Positions 31,585 to 43,708 of a stretch of 64,000 bases of DNA are shown here, one piece after another. Every line of letters begins with the position of its first letter. Position 1 is the stretch's first letter. Both the position numbers and the translations under genes were made by a program. The DNA lies in NCBI GenBank assembly GCA_946902985.2, contig OX336396.1, positions 230,595,297 through 230,659,296 of the forward strand, read 5' to 3'. The notes beneath the pieces were generated by a model. It saw nothing but the letters and a program-made list of their open reading frames with translations, was not told the DNA's origin and did not search any database. Origin of the DNA: Meconema thalassinum. Lineage: Eukaryota; Arthropoda; Insecta; Orthoptera; Tettigoniidae.

Positions 31585-34500
31585 TGAACCCTTGGGCCAT
31601 AGGGTCCATGACAGTCGAACCAATGTCCTTAAGGAAGAAATGAAAGAAAAGTATAGTTTCTTAAAGGAATGGAGAGAGATTTTAAGCCAGGAATATAGCT
31701 CAACATTGTGCAAGCGACTAGGGACAGATGTTCCTTAGATGAGATCACCCCACTCGACATGCCAGAGAGGGCTGGTCACGAGTATTAATAACTGAGTGGA
31801 ATCTTCCACCGTGATAGAAAGAGAAGCCTGAATCGGAATTCAAGCTGACGTGGCTGGAAATTGACAACGTCGCATACGCGCCATAAGAGGAATAATTAAA
31901 ATTAACACGTTTACGAGCATAATAATGAGTAAACAAGCACAGTACAGTGAATCATTTTGAATGAGAGATTTTTCAGTATAGAGAAACATGTAATAATTGT
32001 GCAGAAATAAACTGCCGACGTAAGACGACGTCATCGGTGAATTACCTAAGCCTCTGTGGAGGGGAGAGACCAAAAGGAATGCAACTCCCACACAATTGAG
32101 GACGAGAAATTAATTAATATCTCCAAATTGCACGATCGATTCTTAGGTGCAATAAGATCATTTGACATTGAGAAGACGAGCTTTCGGAAGGTATAATTTT
32201 TATATTTGTGGCACCATTATTTTAGAAGTTGACCACAGGAAAGGCTTGAGTCTTATTTTTTTGTAGTAAAACAGTATAAAGCTTCGGGCGTTTCCAAGCC
32301 AATCATGCAGTATTCGAACGGCCCGAGGGGTATCGCCACGCATCACGCATCACGAATCCGTCCAGGAGGACGTGAAGTTATATCAGCACATGCAGTTATT
32401 CTGAGAGCCCGTGAGGGGACGTAACTCTGCGTTACATCGATAACAGCTACCAGTACTCCTTGAGGGGAGAAACGCTGTTTAACACCGCCGAAGCAAGATC
32501 CGATAGCCACAGGCGTCACAGTAGTAACGACTTGCTTGCCTCCATAAGGAGCATTCAAGGCGAGATTTTAAAGTATCGCCGTAGTGAAATCTTAGGAAAA
32601 TCCTAATTATAGGATTTAGGCCCGACTGTATACAAGTTAAAGTGAAAATTCGCAAGATATAGTCAGTGCAGGCTGCGAACGTCGGACTTAAAGGCGATAG
32701 GTCGTTATATGTTCGAACGAACAGATCATAACGTACGGAAGTATCGTACCAGACAGATAAACTGTTATTTAAATTGAAGCAACCTAAAAAGGAAGAACAG
32801 AATAAGGTTCGAACGTAGGAGCGTTAAAACAGTTCCAATAAATAGAATAGGAGACTATAAACATTAGCTCCAGATATCAGGCGAACAATTCTAATAGTAC
32901 TAGAATCAAGAAGTGCTAGCTGCTAGAAACTAAATCTATAGGTCTTAGAGGAGACCTCGATCCATATAGACTCTCGTTAGGATCAATAGACAGATCGACA
33001 GAGAAGCCGTTCAAGCTAGATAATAGCCAGTTATCCAGGATAGGAATAGCAGAATTGAACTCCAGGGAACAGTAGATGTTTCAGGACTTTCGCATTTCTT
33101 CAGAATAGGAAGCCGACATCAGATAAATCTCACCCTTGGAGACGGGAATTAAAGAAGATCACGTGTGATAGGCTCAGAAGTACGGCCTAGTGATCGAGTA
33201 ATTGTGAAGTGTAAAATAATCAAGATTGTGTGTTAGATAATATTTTTAGTGTTATTATGTGTTCAAAAGGGACACACTAGTATATAAAAATGTCGTCAAT
33301 ATTAAGTGTTCTAGATATAGGTCAAAAAGTGTTTCTACGTAAGATGAATACCTTCAATATGGTGTAAAAAGTTCAAAGTGGGCCCCAAAAATGAAACACC
33401 ACACCAGATTTAAGATCATGGGATGATCTGAAAATATGTAAGTACAAAATTCATTTTTATTTTGGTGTCAGAAATTGATTGTGTGCAACTCACCGGAGTT
33501 TTGAGTGAAAGGGATGTGTTTTAATGAATAAATACTGAATAATCAAGAATACGGTCTGAACAATAATAAAATAAATAGAGAAATTATGAATAATTATGTA
33601 AAGAATAAATCCCGTAGAGGTAATAGGTGAATAAAGGGTTAAAGTATTTAACAAATGTCATAAGAGCAAGCGAAATATCAGTTAAATATCATGAAAGACA
33701 TTGAAATAAAGTAAAGTTGAGATATGAAAGAAATAGCTTTTGAGCTTATATAAAGAATAAAGAATAATAATAATAATTAAATATGGAAATGTTAAATAAA
33801 AATCAAATAAATTGATATGAACATAAGAACGTTAAGCCTTAACGTATGTGTAAGAAATGAGGTTCAATGGAATATTTTAAAATAGGGAACGATTTATCGA
33901 CCATGGAAAGATTAATATGTGAATTAAAATAATATTGAATTGTTACTAAAGAGATTTTATCAGTTCTTGGGAAGACATTTTCGGCTTAAAATAATGCATA
34001 GCGCATAATGAGCGCAAATATAATATTAAAGTGTCACGCTCGGAACGCGTAGTAGTTAAATACTTGGTACATTACTTATGGAGGGTAGTTGATTGCAGTG
34101 AATGATAATTGTATAAGTCCTCTATTTGTGACATTAGTATCACGAGGCATTGTGTATGTATTTAAAAAGGGAGCTAATATATGGTATTATTGAGCGTATG
34201 TCATATGGGCCACGGCCGACTCTAAATCGCATTTTGTATAAGCCCTCTGTATGGGATTAGTTCCCGAGGCACCTGAAGAGATTCGAATGCAGGATCTTCT
34301 TATGATAAAAGCCCCTGAAATTCTCCGTCGTCGTATGTGTATTTAATCTTCCCAATCAATGAGGACCCTCTCATAATTAATAAATGCCAAGGATATGAAA
34401 ATGGTCTGTGAACCAAAGAATAGTTGTTTGAATGTTACGGTACAATAAAGCCTGGTCTCCTCAGAACTGGATAGAATGGAAAGGTTTGTTTTGAAAGCCT

Positions 34501-35489
34501 TGAAAATAAGCTACTAAAATGTTGGGTCAGACGGGAAATCTCCACCACCCTAACAGGTCATAAATCGCACCCCTTGTAGTAGAGACTAGCTTTCTTAAAG
34601 CGAGATGGAACAGAGACCGTCTCGTAAGCTGTTGTAAAGAGAAATAAATACACCAGGAGTGTTTAAAGTTGTTAACGACCCGGGCGTTGAACCGAGGTCC
34701 TTAAAGATAGATATTTCGTTTGCCGGTTCAGATCGTAGTTTCTTATATGATAATGGTCTATTAAGACATAAGAGATAAATAACAATCCCTATTGTAATAA
34801 TGTATGGACGTGGGATTCCACGAGTTGATTGAAGGCAACTGAGTTCGGGAGTAACTATAGTTTTTTGACTGTGTCAAGTACCTTCACGCTCTGGAGTACA
34901 CAATTGATTTTCTGATTACCTTGATATATTTGTGAAATAAAGAGAGATGATAACAACTGAATGTGTGGACATGCCCCAAAAAAAATTGAGTTAGATAATT
35001 AAAGTAGATTTTAAATATAATTATATATTTGTCCTTGAGAAATAAGAAAATATAAAGCTAGTGTTTGAGGTGTACAAGAATGACACCGTAATAATGAAAA
35101 TGCATGGAGCCAACGAGCTCGGAGTTTTGTAAACTTAATGTTAGTGCTTTATGGAAGTGAGACTAAGTAAGAATTGTTGGTTTATGTGGAAACCACAGGT
35201 TTTGAATTCAATATTTGTTTATTTTATTTTGTGATCCCTTGTTCATTTGGAACAAGCAGTTGATATTTGGGTCAGTAATTAAATTGTTTAAATGTTTGTA
35301 GCGCCATTAATTTTGTTAATTAAATATGTTTAAATAGGAGTGGATTTTGTTGTTATTTTTGCAAGTGTATCCTCTAATTAATCCAAAATATGTGAGTCAC
35401 AGAGTGGGGGAACTTACCGCTGCCCCGAAATCCCGAATTGAGCTACGCTGGTATACTGTGATTGGCATATTTCTTGCTAAATGGGCACA
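31585..35489 (+). repeat. gypsy-2 3' LTR (3.9 kb)
   Basis: Near-identical to 20589-24494. Differences I noticed: two substitutions near its start (31611, 31622), a one-base indel near 31987, an A/C change near 32121, a C/A-run length change near 34976 and a G/A near 35404. It ends GGGCACA followed by the ATAC duplication. Confidence 0.9.
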
Positions 35490-35730
35490 ATACTCCCTCG
35501 CTCTCTAAACCCCAAGCAGACATTCTAAGAATGATCACGAATTATAGATGAAATTCCAGCTGACCCAGCCATCTTTAGCTACATGTACTGTATTGCCAAC
35601 ACCACGCATTCAGTAGTCTACAATTTCGCATGCGGTACAGTAGAGCAAAAGAGTGCCGTCAAGTTAATGTGAATAATGTTCTACAAACAAAACAAACCTA
35701 ACCTGGGGCTTACGTCCCAGACCCGCAATC

Positions 35731-37146
35731 AGTAATTTTCGTACAGACGGTCATCTAACCAAGTAGCAGCCAATGATTTCGTCCAGACAGTAGTCTAACC
35801 AAGTAGCAGCCAATGATTTCGTCCAGACGGTCATCTAACCGAGTAGCGACCAATGATTTCGTCCAGACAGTCGTCTAACCAAGTAGCAGCCAATGATTTC
35901 GTCCAGACGGTCATCTAACCGAGTAGCGACCAATGATTTCATCCAGACAGTAGTCTAACCAAGTAGCAGCCAATGATTTCGTCCAGACGGTCATCTAACC
36001 GAGTAGCGACCAATGATTTCTTCCAGACAGTCGTCTAACCAAGTAGCAGCCAATGGTTTCGTCCAGACGGTCATCTAACCGAGTAGCGACCAATGATTTC
36101 ATCCAGACAGTCGTCTAACCAAGTAGCAGCCAATGGTTTCGTCCAGACGGTCATCTGACCGAGTAGCGACCAATGATTTCATCCAGACAGTCTTCTAAAG
36201 GAGTAGCGACCAATGATTTCGTCCAGACAGTAGTCTAACCAAGTAGCAGCCAATGGTTTCGTCCAGACGGTCATCTAACCGAGTAGCGACCAATGGTTTC
36301 GTCCAAACAGTCTTCTAAAGGAGTAGCGACCAATGATTTCGTCCAGACAGTAGTCTAACCAAGTAGCAGCCAATGTCTTCGTCCAAACAGTCTTCTAACC
36401 GAGGAGCGACCAATGGTCTCGTCCAGACAGTAGTCTAACCAAGTAGCAGCCAATGGTATCGTCCAAACAGTCTTCTAACCGAGTAGCGACCAATGGTTTC
36501 GTCCAGATAGTAGTCTAACCAAGTAGCAGCCAATGGTTTCGTCCAGACAGTCTTCTAACCGAGTAGCGGCCAATAGTTTCGTCCAGACAGACGTCTAACC
36601 AAGTAGCGACCAATGGTTTCGTCGAGACAGTAGTCTAACCAAGTAGCGACCAATGATTTCGTCGAGACAGTAGTCTAACCAAGTAGCGACCAATGATTTC
36701 GTCCAGACAGTCGTCTAACCAAGTAGCGGCCAGTGGTTTCGTCCAGACAGTCGTCTAACCTAGTAGCGACCAATGATTTCGTCCAGACAGTTCTCTAACC
36801 ACGTAGCGGCCAATGGTTTCGTCCAGACAGTCGTCTAACCTAGTAGCGACCAATGATTTCGTCCAGACAGTCGTCTAACCAAGTAGCGACCAACGGTTTC
36901 ATCGAGACAGTAGTCCAACCAAGTAGCGACCAATGATTTCGTCCAGACAGTCGTCTAACCACGTAGCGGCCAATGGTTTTGTCCAGACAGTTGACTAACC
37001 AAGTAGCGGCCAATGGTTTCGTCCAGACAGTCGTCTAACCTAGTAGCGACCAATGATTTCATCCACACAGTCGTCCAACCAAGTAGCGACCAATGGTTTC
37101 GTCGAGACAGTATCAACCAAGTAGTGGCCAATGGTTTAGTCCAAAC
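35731..37146. repeat. 40-bp minisatellite, about 35 copies
   Basis: The unit contains GTCCAGACAGTCGTCTAACC and AAGTAGCGACCAATGATTTC. In the first third, units alternate between GGTCATC..GAGTAGCGAC and CAGTCGTC..AAGTAGCAGC types, making an 80-bp dimer. Later units are more mixed. Every unit carries CCAAT. The last unit breaks down at about 37140. A minus-strand open frame over its end is a by-product. Confidence 0.92.
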
Positions 37147-38042
37147 ACCCAATTTTATTCTGGTGTATTTTGTATACACCCTTTTTTAGTTCTGGTGTAT
37201 TTTGCCTCGGGCATGTTGGCAACAGTGATAGGACGTGATATGACGTCAATGTGTGTGTATTAAACATGGCTGCTATCGTTGAATGAGCTAGAAATAAAAA
37301 CATTTATTTGCGTGATAAAACAAATATTTCCCGTGCAGAAGTGACAATTGACAGTAATTTCAATTTCCAATGACTCCTAGAAAGGTGTGTGATTCATAAA
37401 TCATACATTTTCAATAATGTGCCATGTAGAATGCTAAAAGCCAAAAGTAGCTGTTGTCAAGCTTTTAGGAAATGAATTGATGGTCTTTGATTATGACAGA
37501 ATGAAAGGTCCATACTGGATCACACTATAATGAAGATGTTGGTAATGATAATACATAGCAGCGTATCCAGGATTTATGTTCGAAGGGGACAAATAATCTA
37601 TTATACAATACACTAAGTTCATCCGACACAAAACTCAAGCTCCTAAACCAGAAGGAGTTAGAACGTGCGGTTTGTGCCAGAATCCTCCAAATCGTCTCAA
37701 TAGTACAGGAAATATCTTGCATTTCTTGAAAATCCAAAGGAAATATATTTATTTGTTTAAAAGGAGTGGTTAAACAAATAAAAAAACGATAGCCCCTGGC
37801 AGAGCTGTGTCGCGTCCAGCCCGCATAACACTAAGCCGGGTGGATAGTCTGTATACATGGTGCTCACACAACCCATTGTGCATTGAAAAGAATATTTAAA
37901 CAGAATTACCCGCAACAGTGACGAATTGCACTCTGGTTTTATAAATATCGACAATTTGTTTAGAAAGTGTGTCTAAACAAAATGAACATATTTAGAGAAG
38001 CCCGCATAACAGTAAAGCCGGGTGGGTGGTTGGTTAATGAAC
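37147..38042. other. No gene; paired hairpins and a 30-bp direct repeat
   Basis: Two hairpins lie about 200 bp apart: TTATTTGTTTAA/TTAAACAAATAA at 37749-37781 (12-bp arms, 9-base loop) and TTTGTTTAGA/TCTAAACAAA at 37955-37981 (10-bp arms, 7-base loop). After each comes CCCGCATAACA.TAA and GCCGGGTGG (from 37820 and 38000), so the hairpin plus downstream module is duplicated. Confidence 0.6.
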
Positions 38043-38071
38043 ATGCGAGATATCTCGCATAGGTCCCCTAG
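38043..38071 (+). repeat. Helitron-like 3' terminus
   Basis: A perfect 18-bp palindrome ATGCGAGATATCTCGCAT (38043-38060) is followed seven bases later by CTAG (38068-38071). A hairpin close to a terminal CTAG is the signature of Helitron 3' ends. A related end is at 43309-43336. The following base is A rather than the expected T, which weakens the call. Confidence 0.45.
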
Positions 38072-38877
38072 AATATGTAAATGCAGTTCAATCTCAATAT
38101 CTCGAATCATTAGGCGATGTGGAAATAAGTTCGACCTATCAAAAATTCAAATTATAGAGAGTTGATATTGTATTGTTATTGCTTTAAAGGAGGGACAGAT
38201 GACCTCGTAGTTCCGCCCCTTAAAACAACAAATCACAAAGAAAATAACTAAGAAATATGTCACAATGCGCCATGCACTAAAATCGTGTGTCAGTAACAAA
38301 CAAACAAGACTCTACGTTACCAAACACAAAACAAATATTTACATAAAATTTATTCCCATTAAAAAACATAATCCGTTTGTCAAAAAATTAAATAAATAAT
38401 TTTTAATACTCATTCCTCCGCCAACCAGGTTGTCAGATAACACCCCCTTCCATCGTCCCCTCTGCTATGCTTAGCACGTCATAGTCATCTGGATGATGAT
38501 CCTGGATTCCAGTCTTCCTTGAGATGCCGAGGTGTTCATCTTGCTGTATGAAAGTAAAATGTTTATAATCACACGTATCAATTCCTAGCTAATTTGCTTC
38601 CTTCGGTTACTGATTCTATGGTTAAACAATCTGAGTTGTACGCACACAACAAAATACATTTCCAAACTGTTTCTCAAAATCACAGTACTACTATGTGCCA
38701 TCTGGACACTCACAAATATTAAAGTACAATGTGTCACCTGACACTTCGAATATAATATCGTCCATGTCTACCTGGACAGTGGAGAGCTTGGCCCCATGAC
38801 CTAACACTGCGCTTTAGCCAGCGTAGCTACTGCTGTCGGTGTTATTGAGATGACTGTATTGGTGTGTGTAGTAGTAA
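38072..38877. other. No gene seen
   Basis: AT-rich unclassified sequence without long frames or clear repeats. Confidence 0.5.
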
Positions 38878-39140
38878 TTCATATGAGGATTCGGAACGAG
38901 GAGGCCGTGGTCTTCAGTTAGGAACCAGCCGGGCATTCACCTGGATTAGAAGTGGGAAACCACGGTAAATCACTTCCAGGATGGATAAGGTGCGAATTGA
39001 ACTTGCCCCATCTCAGTGTTGTCTCACGAGGCTGAGTGTACCCCGTTCCAGCCCTCAGACCAGAACTAAATTTCTTGGCAGAGCCGGGAATCGAACTTGG
39101 TGTCAGCCAAGAGTGCTAGCCACTACGTAACGAGGCGGAC
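38878..39140 (-). mobile_element. tRNA-headed SINE (family also at 58.1 and 59.2 kb)
   Basis: On the minus strand: head GTAGTGGCTAGCACTCTTGG and B box GTTCGATTCCCGGCTC, then GGCTGGAACGGGGTACACTC and AGCCTCGTGAG in the body, then a GGAAGTGATTTACCGTGG block. The body matches 58190-58290 and 59155-59340. No clear target duplication was found. Confidence 0.75.
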
Positions 39141-39237
39141 GAAATTAATTGATATACGGTATCTGGAGTGCATGCATTCCTTGGTGAAACTACTCAGGAT
39201 GGCTGCTGTCAACGCCGGAACTCGAAATCCTGATCTC

Positions 39238-39330
39238 CCACAGTCGGTCAACACGATTGTACCCCAAACGAGATGGGTTATTCCCTAATCCTGAAGAAGA
39301 AAACAAATTACATGAGATAAATAAATACTC
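39238..39330 (+). repeat. Single end of a foldback repeat family
   Basis: CAGTCGGTCAACACGATTGT, then ATGGGTTATTCC, CTGAAGAA and ACATG match one arm and the adjoining loop of the element at 43524-43708, and the fragment at 59357. Confidence 0.6.
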
Positions 39331-40120
39331 TTGGATGACCAGTTTCGATCGTCAAGCGATTCTTGCATTCTTGCACTTGGTATTGAAAGAATTGAAAGGA
39401 TTTCATCATATAAATATATAGGATACTAGCAGGTACCCGCAGCTTCGCTCGCGATCAAGACAATGGGGACGATGCATTATTGCTGATAATTGGTCTATTC
39501 TATTACAGCTATCGCGGCTGCAGGTGGGTCCATTCTAATTCTGAAAATTCTGATACATACAGTATATTGATATGAGCAGCAAAGTGGAATTTTATAGAGT
39601 TGTGAAAGTCTGCAGGGTACGATATTACATTATGTGAACACATTTGAAAATTAGGTTTATGGTTTTGCCATCTTCTGCTGAGGCATAACGATTTTGTTGA
39701 CCGGATAATCGCGAGCACTTCACATACAGTTGCGCGTGGGAAAAAATGGTTTTGTCTAAATGTACACCTGCTGCTCTTAAGTGTGTGTCATTGCGCTTTG
39801 TTAATAGAAATTGCGAATATTGTTTGAAGAGGGAACTGCACTCTTACACACTGGAATGGCAAATCTATCGGAATATGGGGAATTAAAAGTATTTTTCCTT
39901 AAGCTACTCTGGGTGTAATTTTGCCACATTTATTGATGATTTGAACGTCAACATGTCGCTATTAATAGACCTATAGTAAAATATCTCTCACCATGGCCGC
40001 TGATGTACAGTATGCAGTCTCTTCCAGTGTTACATAACAGGGATTGAAATCTCCAACAACCCTTTTGCCTCACATGCCTCTCTGAGTAATTAAAATTCCT
40101 GATTGTTGATGTTCGACTCT
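39331..40120. other. No gene; a CTAG-ended repeat end at 39426
   Basis: At 39426-39450, CTAGCAGGTACCCGCAGC on the plus strand reads in reverse as a weak hairpin ending GGTACCTGCTAG then T. It resembles the cleaner Helitron-like end at 54303. The rest is unclassified. Confidence 0.4.
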
Positions 40121-40980
40121 TCAGTATTTTGACTGGTTTGATGCAGCGCTCCATGCCTCCCTCTCCTGAGCTAATCGTTTCATCTCTACATAGCTATCAC
40201 ACCCTACGTCCGAGGCAATCTGTTTAACCCTGGTCTACCCCTACAGTTCTTGTCCTCGACCCTCCCATCCATAACCAAGCTTGCTATTCCTGGGTGTCTT
40301 AATATGTGTCCTACCAATCTATCACTTCTCTTCATCAGCAGTCGCCAGAAATATCTCTCCTCTCCCACTCGTCTTAATACCTCTTCATTTGTTACCCTAT
40401 CTACCCATCTGATCTTCATCATTCTACTGTAACACTACATTTCAAACGCTTCAATTCTCCTCTTTTCAGCTGCACCATTAGCCCAAATTTCACTTCCTTC
40501 ACGTTCCAGACAAAAGCTTTCAAAAATAACTTCCTAATACCTAAATGTATATTCGATGTCAACAGATTCCTTTTCTGTGGATATGCTTTCCTTGCCAGAG
40601 CCAACCTACTTTTTATATCCTCTTTGCTTGGTCCATCACTGGATATTTTGCTTCCTAATTAACAGAAGTCTCCTACTTCCGGTAGCGTTTCACCTGCCAA
40701 TTTGATGTCCATAACGTTTCTGATGTATTTCGGCTGCATTCCAATGATTTTGTTTTACATTTATTGATTTTCATCATGAATTCATTCCTCAAGACGGAGT
40801 CCATGCCATTCAAAAACTCATTCAAATCCTTTGGCGTATCGGCCAAGATGACGATGTCATCAGCAAATCTCGGGGATGAAATTATTTCTCCTTGAATCTT
40901 CGCTCCCAGTTTAAATTTTTCTCGAATTTCCTGATTATTGTGTTTTAGAGATCTTTGAAATGCGTTGCCCTCGCACATGG
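40121..40980 (-). pseudogene. LINE reverse-transcriptase C-terminal half, broken
   Basis: The minus strand, in several frames, shows GEIISSPRFADDIVILAD (the RT palm with the FADD catalytic box), MKINKCKTKSLECSRN, KRNLLTSNIHLGIRKLFLK, a block RRMMKIRWVDRVTNEEVLRR, GHILRHPG and finally MKRLAQEREAWSAASNQSK before a TGA at 40121-40123. This order is that of the 3' end of arthropod LINEs of RTE-like type. Frameshifts and stops separate the blocks. The endonuclease and RT N-terminus are missing, as expected of 5'-truncated LINE copies. Confidence 0.85.
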
Positions 40981-41173
40981 TGTAAATGCATTGTCAAAGG
41001 AAAACATTCCATGTTACGAACATGGGCCACATAACCTGTACCGAAAGCTTCTGTAGATTTAACAGTTTAACAGAAGCCCTATTCTGAACAGCAGTTCCTT
41101 GAACTCAGATTTGCCAACAGAATATTGTATCTTTCCATGTGGTATATCTCTGTACCTCAACATACTGAAGAGT

Positions 41174-43201
41174 TGGTATATTGGCTTTCACGGCCGGTGA
41201 ATTAAAACTCAGCAATTCCTCTAGGTTTGTGCCGTGTCTTGTGTGGGGTTTCGCCTAGGAAACAAATCTAGGCTCATCGGCGGGCTCTTGGTGTCCCCGC
41301 CCGGACCCCCACAGGAGTGACGAACTGCGCGCCACCCCCCTTTATATAAGGTGCAACTGCACCACTTGACTACGAGAACTAAAAGCTCAAGCAGCCTTAA
41401 CCTCCCTATGAAGGCTTCCAAAAAGATGGTATATTGGCTTTCACGGCCGGTGAATTAAAACTCAGCAATTCTTCTAGGTTTGTGCCGTGTCTTGTGTGGG
41501 GTTTCGCCCAGGACACCAAGCTAGGCTCATCGGCGGGCTCTTGGTGTCCCCGCCCGGACCCCCACAGGAGTGACGAACTGCGCGCCACCTCCCTTTATAT
41601 AAGGTGCAACTGCACCACTTGACTACGAGAACTAAAAGCTCAAGCAGCCTTAACCTCCCTATGAAGGCTTCCAAAAAGATGGTATATTGGCTTTCACGGC
41701 CGGTGAATTAAAACTCAGCAATTCTTCTAGGTTTGTGCCGTGTCTTGTGTGGGGTTTCGCTTAGGACACCAAGCTAGGCTCATCGGCGGGCTCTTGGTGT
41801 CCCCGCCCGGACCCCCACAGGAGTGACGAACTGCGCGCCACCTCCCTTTATATAAGGTGCAACTGCACCACTTGACTACGAGAACTAAATGCTCAAGCAG
41901 CCTTAACCTCCCTATGAAGGCTTCCAAAAAGATGGTATATTGGCTTTCACGGCCGGTGAATTAAAACTCAGCAATTCTTCTAGGTTTGTGCCGTGTCTTG
42001 TGAGGGGTTTCGCCTAGGACACCAAGCTAGGCTCATCGGCGGGCTCTTGGTGTCCCCGCCCGGACCCCCACAGGAGTGACGAACTGCGCGCCACCTCCCT
42101 TTATATAAGGTGCAACTGCACCACTTGACTACGAGAACTAAAAGCTCAAGCAGCCTTAACCTCCCTATGAAGGCTTCCAGAAAGATGGTATATTGGCTTT
42201 CACGGCCGGTGAATTAAAACTCAGCAATTCTTCTAGGTTTGTGCCGTGTCTTGTGTGGGGTTTCGCCTAGGACACCAAGCTAGGCTCATCGGCAGGCTTT
42301 TGGTGTCCCCGCCCGGACCCCCACAGGAGTGACGAACTGCGCGCCACCTCCCTTTATATAAGGTGCAACTGCACCACTTGACTACGAGAACTAAAAGCTC
42401 AAGCAGCCTTAACCTCCCTATGAAGGCTTCCAAAAAGATGGTATATTGGCTTTCACGGCCGGTGAATTAAAACTCAGCAATTCTTCTAGGTTTGTGCCGT
42501 GTCTTGTGTGGGGTTTCGCCTAGGACACCAAGCTAGGCTCATCGGCGGACTCTTGGTGTCCCCGCCCGGACCCCCACAGGAGTGACGAACTGCGCGCCAC
42601 CTCCCTTTATATAAGGTGCAACTGCACCACTTGACTACGAGAACTAAAAGCTCAAGCAGCCTTAACCTCCCTATGAAGGCTTCCAGAAAGATGGTATATT
42701 GGCTTTCACGGCCGGTGAATTAAAACTCAGCAATTCTTCTAGGTTTGTGCCGTGTCTTGTGTGGGGTTTCGCCTAGGACACCAAGCTAGGCTCATCGGCA
42801 GGCTTTTGGTGTCCCCGCCCGGACCCCCACAGGAGTGACGAACTGCGCGCCACCTCCCTTTATATAAGGTGCAACTGCACCACTTGACTACGAGAACTAA
42901 AAGCTCAAGCAGCCTTAACCTCCCTATGAAGGCTTCCAAAAAGATGGTATATTGGCTTTCACGGCCGGTGAATTAAAACTCAGCAATTCTTCTAGGTTTG
43001 TGCCGTGTCTTGTGTGGGGTTTCGCCTAGGACACCAAGCTAGGCTCATCGGCGGACTCTTGGTGTCCCCGCCCGGACCCCCACAGGAGTGACGAACTGCG
43101 CGCCACCTCCCTTTATATAAGGTGCAACTGCACCACTTGACTACGAGAACTAAAAGCTCAAGCAGCCTGAACCTCCCTATGAAGGCTTCCAAAAAGATGG
43201 T
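41174..43201. repeat. 253-bp satellite, eight tandem copies
   Basis: Units begin about GGTATATTGGCTTTCACGG and recur every 253 bp. Each includes an inverted repeat GGACACCAAG/CTTGGTGTCC (for example 41511-41520 and 41540-41549, degraded in unit 1), a TTTATATAAGG box and a GGTGCAACTGCACC palindrome. Units 5-6 and 7-8 share paired variants (GCAGGCTTTT then GCGGACTCTT), so they are a duplicated 506-bp dimer. Recurrent 60-66-residue open frames, most on the minus strand, are by-products. Confidence 0.95.
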
Positions 43202-43308
43202 AAATTTAAATAGTGTTCTATAATCATTTGATTGAAATAAAAACATAACAACCTTTCTCCTTAAGTCTCTCATTATAAACCTATTGGGGAAAGTGTGGTT
43301 TATGAACA

Positions 43309-43336
43309 TGCGAGATTTCTTGCACGGGTCCGCTAG
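43309..43336 (+). repeat. Helitron-like 3' terminus beside the 253-bp array
   Basis: TGCGAGATTTCTTGCA can fold (TGCgAGA/TCTtGCA). It is followed by CGGGTCCG and CTAG (43333-43336) and then T, the arrangement of Helitron 3' ends. The approach GAACATGCGAGAT is shared with 38041. The 253-bp array ends about 100 bp upstream, so the array may belong to the same element. Confidence 0.45.
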
Positions 43337-43523
43337 TTAAACTTTATATGATTATCATTGCAAAATTTTACCTCGTGGTGTTCCATACAAATAGCTTCAT
43401 CTAACATATTCATTTCTGACATATGCTTTATAATTTAGTTTAGAGTACCTTCCTGTCATTGCTTCCATTTGAAAAAATAAATAAATAAATAAATATATAA
43501 ATAAACTAAATAAATGCTATTTA

Positions 43524-43708
43524 GTCGGTCAACATGATTGTACCCAATTGAAATGGGTGTTATTCCGTAAGACTGAAGAAAGTACATGGGATTAATTGAA
43601 TAAACCATACACGTATGTGATCCAAGTAAATTAATTAATCTGATGTTTATTTTTTCAGTTTTAGGTAATAATACCCATTTCAATTGGGTACAATTGTGTT
43701 GACCGATT
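43524..43708. mobile_element. Short foldback (MITE-like) element
   Basis: Arms of about 43 bp, GTCGGTCAACATGATTGTAC at the left and its near complement GTACAATTGTGTTGACCGAT at the right (43663-43708), flank a loop of about 97 bases. It is noncoding. Partial relatives lie at 39238 and 59357. Confidence 0.75.

Larger units (their letters stand above)
20589..35489 (+). mobile_element. gypsy-2: 14.9-kb Ty3/gypsy element with 3.9-kb LTRs
   Basis: Two direct repeats of 3906 and 3905 bp start TGAACCC and end GGGCACA. They are flanked by ATAC on both sides (20585-20588 and 35490-35493), marking a 4-bp target duplication. Between them lie a leader, an 899-codon gag, an 1166-codon pol in the -1 frame and a polypurine tract. 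By eye I noticed only about six differences between the LTRs, so insertion is very recent. Both frames are intact, so the element may be autonomous. Gag and RT resemble those of gypsy-1, placing both in one lineage. Confidence 0.92.

Noticed and set aside
35731..37146. Possible CRISPR array
   Set aside because: Units are contiguous 40-bp repeats with no spacers, and the window is eukaryotic.
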